A stretch of 10,308 nt of DNA from Candidatus Falkowiibacteriota bacterium. GTDB lineage: Bacteria > Patescibacteriota > Patescibacteriia > Patescibacteriales > UBA12465. The stretch spans positions 1 through 10,308 of the forward strand of contig CAIMEI010000034.1 of the NCBI GenBank assembly GCA_903839955.1, given 5' to 3'. The notes under the pieces were generated by a model. That model was not told where the DNA came from and made no database searches. It saw only the letters and a list, made by a program, of their open reading frames with translations. The position numbers and the translations under genes are program-made. This document shows, one piece after another, positions 5,881-10,308 of the stretch. Numbering within the stretch: the stretch's first letter is position 1; every line of letters begins with the position of its first letter.

Positions 5881-6252
5881 ATGAACGGCTTGCAGCACAA
5901 AATTGAATTTCCGCCTCATGTCCAGCCCGACCTCACCAAAATTGATTGGGATAATTATCCCGACCGCCGCCAAGAAGACAGCCCCGACCGGGAAGAAGAA
6001 ATAAGGTCCGCCGACAAAGCGGCGCTCGCCAAGGCGCGCCAAGAAATTTTTCTGGTCAGTGAGAGTGAAGAAGAAAATGATAATGCCGCTGAGTACCAGC
6101 GTTACAAAAATATTGCTCACGACAAATGGAAGAGCAAGGAGAAGAAAAAACCATCAAAAGAATTGACTGAAGAACAGAAACAGCTAAAAAAAGTTGCCGA
6201 AACAAACAACCAGACGCACCGCAAAAATTTATTCAAATACCTCGCCCGCTAA
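5881..6252 (+). CDS. Hypothetical charged cytoplasmic protein, 123 aa
   Basis: I do not recognise this family. The product is soluble and strongly charged, without signal peptide, membrane helix or Cys. The N-terminal half has an acidic, Pro-containing segment (PDLTKIDWDNYPDRRQEDS, then DREEE). The middle contains an acidic run (SESEEENDN). The C-terminal third is Lys-rich and probably helical (KWKSKEKKKPSKEL to the end). Such a charge layout suggests a disordered or nucleic-acid- or protein-binding small protein. A near-consensus promoter immediately precedes the ATG and a strong terminator overlaps the stop codon, so it is a well-expressed single-gene unit. The start is fixed by the leaderless promoter. 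Its divergent pairing with argS may be fortuitous. Confidence 0.85.
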   Translation: MNGLQHKIEFPPHVQPDLTKIDWDNYPDRRQEDSPDREEEIRSADKAALAKARQEIFLVSESEEENDNAAEYQRYKNIAHDKWKSKEKKKPSKELTEEQKQLKKVAETNNQTHRKNLFKYLAR

Positions 6253-6276
6253 AAAACCGCCCCTCGGCGGTTTTTT
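6251..6276 (+). terminator. Rho-independent terminator overlapping stop codon
   Basis: The 11-bp perfect stem AAAAAACCGCC / GGCGGTTTTTT with a CCTC loop ends in six T residues. Its first bases overlap the TAA of the 123-residue gene. This is an extremely economical gene end. Confidence 0.93.
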
Positions 6277-6281
6277 GCTAC

Positions 6282-6315
6282 AAAAAACCGGACCTTATTA
6301 AAGCATAAGATCCGG
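6282..6315 (-). terminator. Terminator of the lipoprotein gene
   Basis: Read on the - strand, the stem CCGGATCTTAT / ATAAGGTCCGG (one mismatch, 6-nt loop) is followed by TTTTTTG. It lies about 75 bp beyond the lipoprotein stop and abuts the + strand terminator on its other side, separating the convergent units. Confidence 0.8.
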
Positions 6316-6390
6316 ACTAAAAATCATCTGGCATGTGTTTCCTTTCTTTTTGCGCCATTTTCCTGAAAGGCGCGGTTTGTTAGTAATTGG

Positions 6391-6885
6391 TTATTTGCTG
6401 TAGTAGTACTTGGCTCCGGTGGAATCGTCCACGAGCTCTAATTTAGGGACTGAAAACCAATCATTATTAAGAAAACCGATATTACCCAAATCCATTCTTG
6501 AGGTAAAATTGATTTTTTTAACGATTGTAGCAGAGTACAACGTACTATTATACATGTAACTCACACCAAAAGCTACTTCGTGAACACCCCCTTTTAGTGA
6601 GTCTAGCGAGTGATTAATGTAGAAATCAAAACTTCTCGCTGTATCCCCGTAAGAAATACTGCCCAAGCTAGCGGTCCACGTTATATCCCCACCAATCCTG
6701 CCGAGAACCAGCTCTACGCCACAACTATTAATGATTGAGGAGGGCTCAAAGTCAAAGCGCCCAGTCATCCTCATGCGTGTTTCCGTTGGCGGCGGATTGG
6801 TGTTTGATGACGGCGGCGAAGCGTCGTCTTTCTTGCAGCCATAAATGGCTAGCCATAAAAGGCAAAATAAACCTAACTTTTTCAT
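6391..6885 (-). CDS. Small secreted lipoprotein, Bacteroidota-like N-terminus
   Basis: This 164-residue protein has a type II signal peptide: MKKLGLFCLLWLAIYGC with Cys17 as lipidation site, followed by KKDDASPPSS and a Pro/Thr-rich linker. The mature part (about residues 38-164) is probably beta-rich, with alternating hydrophobic and polar residues and a second Cys (in SCGVE). I do not recognise its domain. A lipidated Cys followed by KKDD and a Pro/Ser/Thr linker is typical of Bacteroidota surface lipoproteins and unusual in the genome type suggested by the rest of the window. Transfer from a host or neighbour is possible, but N-terminal style alone is weak evidence. The gene has its own promoter and terminator, lies 78 bp after the large surface-protein gene on the same strand, and lacks a Shine-Dalgarno. 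Confidence 0.85.
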   Translation of the reverse strand: MKKLGLFCLLWLAIYGCKKDDASPPSSNTNPPPTETRMRMTGRFDFEPSSIINSCGVELVLGRIGGDITWTASLGSISYGDTARSFDFYINHSLDSLKGGVHEVAFGVSYMYNSTLYSATIVKKINFTSRMDLGNIGFLNNDWFSVPKLELVDDSTGAKYYYSK

Positions 6886-6930
6886 GGTAATATAAAATTT
6901 GATTGTTAATGAATGCTTACTGATATTTAG

Positions 6931-6959
6931 ACAATATCATGTTAAATAATAGTTGTCAA
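6931..6959 (-). promoter_or_regulatory. Promoter of the lipoprotein gene
   Basis: On the - strand, a perfect -35 TTGACA (6954-6959) and -10 TATTGT (6931-6936, 4 of 6) are separated by 17 bp. The start point would be near 6924, leaving a leader of about 39 nt. This is an ordinary sigma70-type layout and not the Bacteroidota -33/-7 pattern. The -35 begins only 4 bp beyond the stop codon of the large upstream gene. Confidence 0.65.
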
Positions 6960-6963
6960 TAGG

Positions 6964-9900
6964 TTACTGTCCTGGACAAGCTCCCGCGGGGGAACAGGTG
7001 TAAAGATTCCAATTGTCAACGATTTTTATCTTAATTGTCCTGTTGGAGCTGGCGACGCCGGAGGTATAGCTGTAATTATGAGAAATAGCATGGGGTGTAT
7101 CTGGATGGCTATCTTGGTTGTCAATTTTATCAATACGACCATCGCCCCAGTCAACGGTTATTTCACCCAAAGGCTGCTGCTCAAGATCAACAACTGAATT
7201 AAACTTGAGGGTGTACAGGCCCGGGCCAATGTTCCAGGTATTAAGACTTGTTAATGCTAAAGCAGCTCCGGAACCATCGCCAGAGAATAAATTGATATTT
7301 TTGATTATCGGGTAAATCGCGCAAAAATCGGTGTCTTGGGTGTTACTTTCGCCGAAGTTTGTATTTGGATTTGGCCTAAAACCACCAGAACAAGCTTTAA
7401 TAGGATAAACTCCGGATGAAGAGGAAGCGTTTAAGGCATCGTAACTGCTAATTGAATCGTCGGAATATGTGTTACTTCCAGAAGATAGGTTGAAGGCTTC
7501 CTTGCCCTGTAAGAAAATGTTTTTTAAAACATTCTTCTGAACATAATTATGGTCGTTAGATTCATTACTGTCTCCCGTTTCAGACTTAAAACCAAAAGAG
7601 GTGCAGGTGTCTCCGTTCGGGCAAGTACTATAATTGTCGCCCGTAGCAGTGGAAACGGCACCGGCTACATTAACTGTTAAACAAATTCTCTCTGGATGAT
7701 TATTGCAGAATCCCAAATACTGGCAAGAACCATGACCATTGTCTTGGCAGCCATACGGCCGACCAGCTGTGGCAATATCCCCACTATTAGTCTCCGTTAA
7801 AAAACCGATAGCGGTTTGCCCGCCAACCTGCAGGCCTTTTAGCACTGCGGCGCCATAAAGATAGTTTTGCGTCCCAGGTAAATCAAGGCTAAAAAAGCTA
7901 TTTGCCAAGGGAAACGGACTCGTAGCACTATATCCAAGTAAACTTGAGGTAATTTTGGGGAAAAAATCTGGAGTAGTAGTCCCGTAGTCTTGATTAGATA
8001 GGCGATCCACCCAGGGCATACCGTGACCATTTTCGTCGATAACCTTCACCAACTTCTTGCAGGTTGGGAGAAAAATGTCGCTCGCATCAGTTGCGCCATG
8101 GCTATCAATATATTTAAGTGTTGATTCGGATGTTGGTGGGTTGTTGTAGTCATAAACACGAAGAGGAAGACTTCTAGGCGAATCGGCTATCGGCTGCCCG
8201 AAATACTTATACCAGCCATGTGCTCCACATACAACGTATTCATGGGTATCACTATATTGGTAGCCAGAAATTATTTCACAGTCATCTCCATCAAGAGGAA
8301 GCATTTTATCACTAGAATTGTCGCTATAACTAAATTGATTGGTTTGATCGGATGGAACAAAGCTAGAAAGGCTCACGGTGACATGAGGAGCCTTTGGAAT
8401 ACAAAGTAAGTCCGCACAACAACCGTTATCACTGTTATACTCGAAATAGAATGTTATGTAATCATTTGGCCCACCAGGGCAAGTAAGATTTGCATAAGAA
8501 TTGGTCCCTGAAGGATTAAAACCCTGATCACTATTACCACCATTACAATCGCCAGACGTACATTCTGTCAGCCCCTCTCTTCCTTGTGTGTTCCACCTAA
8601 AAGACTGTCTAGCCTCAACTATTTGAAAATTCGCATTCGCCTCTGAACAATAGTAAAGTGGGAATGTTCCCTTATAGCCCTCGTTCTTTTGTACAATGCT
8701 CGCCGCCGCAATCGTATCCAAGGGCAACCACTGCAAGCAAACGGACGAATTAAGCGGATCATGCTGCAAGCAATAGCCCTCCAAACCACTCTGAATAACA
8801 TTGGAATCATGGCTAGCGCAGGTCAAACTGTCTTCGCCGGGATAAATACGGCACTCCTTGGAAAGATAATCCTGACTATCATTGCCGGTGTTATTAATTT
8901 TTAAGACTGGTTCAATATTAATGTCATCATAATAAACTTTGCCGCCAATGCCCGGTGTTTGCTGAGTACCAAAGAAAATCCCCACCGAAGTTTGGCCGAC
9001 ATTGATGCGGTGCACCACTCTTTGCCAACCGTTGGTGCGATCCACGAAATCTTTAATCACGCTAGTGGCACTATCTCCCTTAGTCACGCGTACCAAAGCC
9101 TTGCCCCCGGAAGTGAGGGCGTCGGTATTTACTAAATAATCAAGATAGTAATCGGTATTAGCGCTCAAAACAACCGGTCTAATGCCCAGCATTCCGTTGG
9201 CCGGAATACCGACAAAGGCCTGACCTTCGGCCGGATAAGAAACACTAAATTTTTTGGCAGGATCAGTCGGGCTAGGCTCGTCAATGATTTGAAAATCAGT
9301 AGGAACACCGCTCGCTTCGCTGGCTATACCCGAACGACTAAAATTAATCTGCCTATTTAGTTCATCCAACCCGCCGTCTTCAAAATTAATCGGACTAATC
9401 AGACTGCCGGTGCGGCTGCCGACTTCGCGCATATTGGAGAGATAGAAAGAATTCATTAGCTGGTAACCAGTAGAATTAGCGTCAGCGGCGGCGGCAAAAT
9501 TGTGGGTGGAAGAATTCGTGCCGACAAAATCCGCGCAGTCGCCGGTCGGAGAAAGCTTGTCGCATTCCGCCAAACCATAGCAGCTGTCTTGACCAGTCTT
9601 CTCGTCCTTAATTTTGGTGGTACAAGCCAGCCATTTGCTGCACACTCGATTCGGGGTGACTTTGGCTACTAAATTGGCATTGCAAGTATTGCCCGAGCAG
9701 TTATTGTCCGCCGTGCCGGCCGTGTTGGGGCTAGTGAAGACATTATAGCTAAGCGGCGAAACTTGCCCGGCCGAAGAAGTATAGGCGCGATTATTAAAGA
9801 GGATGCAGCCGCTATTTACGTCCACTTTGGAGCCGCAGGTCTTGGTGTCCACATTGCTGTCTACCTGGTAATTAACAATTGATTCTCTCAGTTCCAAGTT

Positions 9901-10308
9901 TGCATGATTGCCACTGGCATCCGTGTTGGAGGTGAGGTGGCAAACTGAATTATAGCGTGGAATAAGGTAAACCCCCTGCCCGCTAGTTATTTGCACCGAA
10001 GAAACCGTGGTGGTGGAAATTTGATTATCATTTCCCAAAATACTGAGCACGGGGACGCTATTAAAATTATCGCAGGTCAAAGTATTGGCAACTGAACTTC
10101 CGGTTTGATCGGCAATATAGAGCTTATTGGCGACTAAGAAAATATCTTGGCTATAAGTACCTCCCTGGCTAATCCACATATCGCCGCCGGTGCCGTTACC
10201 ATCCAAGTCGGCAAAGGCCGGGTTGACCACTAAATTCGGTGCCGACTGGCTGGAAGCGTCGATGTATTCGGAGCAGCCGGAAGAAGCGGCGTCGCATAAG
10301 CCCGCATC
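6964..10308 (-). CDS. Giant Cys-rich extracellular protein with PKD-like C-terminus, 5'-partial
   Basis: At least 1114 codons are visible. The frame stays open to the right edge, so the true start and signal peptide are outside; the GTG at 10230 is internal. The protein is rich in Ser, Thr, Asn, Gly and Cys, with no membrane helix in the visible part, as expected for a secreted or surface-attached protein stabilised by disulfides. About 8890-9300 encodes a beta-sandwich, carbohydrate-binding-like region ending in KVYYDDINIEPVL. About 8720-8870 encodes a Cys-rich block (CRIYPGEDSLTC, then GYCLQHDP and CLQWLPLD) of a type I associate with large Patescibacteria surface proteins. About 6990-7200 is PKD-like (VDWGDG, later HNYSY), and the chain ends CSPAGACPGQ. 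No enzymatic motif was seen; adhesion or envelope function is inferred. No terminator is evident before the lipoprotein gene. Confidence 0.9.
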   Translation of the reverse strand, partial: DAGLCDAASSGCSEYIDASSQSAPNLVVNPAFADLDGNGTGGDMWISQGGTYSQDIFLVANKLYIADQTGSSVANTLTCDNFNSVPVLSILGNDNQISTTTVSSVQITSGQGVYLIPRYNSVCHLTSNTDASGNHANLELRESIVNYQVDSNVDTKTCGSKVDVNSGCILFNNRAYTSSAGQVSPLSYNVFTSPNTAGTADNNCSGNTCNANLVAKVTPNRVCSKWLACTTKIKDEKTGQDSCYGLAECDKLSPTGDCADFVGTNSSTHNFAAAADANSTGYQLMNSFYLSNMREVGSRTGSLISPINFEDGGLDELNRQINFSRSGIASEASGVPTDFQIIDEPSPTDPAKKFSVSYPAEGQAFVGIPANGMLGIRPVVLSANTDYYLDYLVNTDALTSGGKALVRVTKGDSATSVIKDFVDRTNGWQRVVHRINVGQTSVGIFFGTQQTPGIGGKVYYDDINIEPVLKINNTGNDSQDYLSKECRIYPGEDSLTCASHDSNVIQSGLEGYCLQHDPLNSSVCLQWLPLDTIAAASIVQKNEGYKGTFPLYYCSEANANFQIVEARQSFRWNTQGREGLTECTSGDCNGGNSDQGFNPSGTNSYANLTCPGGPNDYITFYFEYNSDNGCCADLLCIPKAPHVTVSLSSFVPSDQTNQFSYSDNSSDKMLPLDGDDCEIISGYQYSDTHEYVVCGAHGWYKYFGQPIADSPRSLPLRVYDYNNPPTSESTLKYIDSHGATDASDIFLPTCKKLVKVIDENGHGMPWVDRLSNQDYGTTTPDFFPKITSSLLGYSATSPFPLANSFFSLDLPGTQNYLYGAAVLKGLQVGGQTAIGFLTETNSGDIATAGRPYGCQDNGHGSCQYLGFCNNHPERICLTVNVAGAVSTATGDNYSTCPNGDTCTSFGFKSETGDSNESNDHNYVQKNVLKNIFLQGKEAFNLSSGSNTYSDDSISSYDALNASSSSGVYPIKACSGGFRPNPNTNFGESNTQDTDFCAIYPIIKNINLFSGDGSGAALALTSLNTWNIGPGLYTLKFNSVVDLEQQPLGEITVDWGDGRIDKIDNQDSHPDTPHAISHNYSYTSGVASSNRTIKIKIVDNWNLYTCSPAGACPGQ

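Noticed and set aside
6351..6372. Short GCGCC / GGCGC hairpin downstream of the lipoprotein gene
   Set aside because: The stem is only 5 bp with a long mismatched loop and no T run. The stronger hairpin at 6288-6315 explains termination.

Overview
The window most resembles a Patescibacteria (Candidate Phyla Radiation, Parcubacteria-like) genome. This rests on tightly packed genes, A/T-rich starts with almost no Shine-Dalgarno sequences, at least one apparently leaderless mRNA, and a very large Cys-rich secreted protein of a type common in that radiation. This is a judgement from gene style, because no rRNA or other phylogenetic marker apart from argS is present.

Left part (1-2973, + strand): one compact operon. 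It holds the 3' end of an OmpR-type response regulator, a 42-residue peptide ORF that overlaps the regulator stop by ATGA, a six-TM histidine kinase, and a divergent class I isoprenoid synthase starting 2 nt after the kinase stop. Regulator, short peptide with a single near-terminal Trp, membrane kinase and prenyl-synthase-fold enzyme are the same four component types as Bacillus comQXPA (isoprenylated-tryptophan pheromone quorum sensing). Here the order differs and the regulator is OmpR rather than NarL type. I consider a prenylated-peptide signalling system the most exciting hypothesis in the window. It is inferred from synteny and is not proven.

Middle (2882-4059): a HTH-Fic AMP-transferase gene (- strand) lies between two 92-bp direct repeats that are 91/92 identical. 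Each repeat carries two 16-bp palindromes and a bidirectional terminator. In the right-hand copy one palindrome lies between the -35 and -10 of the Fic promoter, which suggests autoregulation. The 1086-bp unit (Fic plus one repeat) looks like an inserted or duplicated cassette between the signalling operon and argS.

Next (4083-6315): argS for arginyl-tRNA synthetase (- strand) is divergent from a small charged hypothetical gene that has a near-consensus, apparently leaderless promoter. Terminators for that gene (+) and for the next gene (-) follow.

Right part (6391-10308, - strand): a small lipoprotein with a Bacteroidota-like N-terminus and its own promoter lies downstream of a >1100-residue extracellular Cys-rich protein. 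That protein has a jelly-roll-like region and a C-terminal PKD-like domain, and its 5' end lies beyond the window. No intergenic stretch exceeds 300 bases, and no tRNA, rRNA, CRISPR or transposase was seen.
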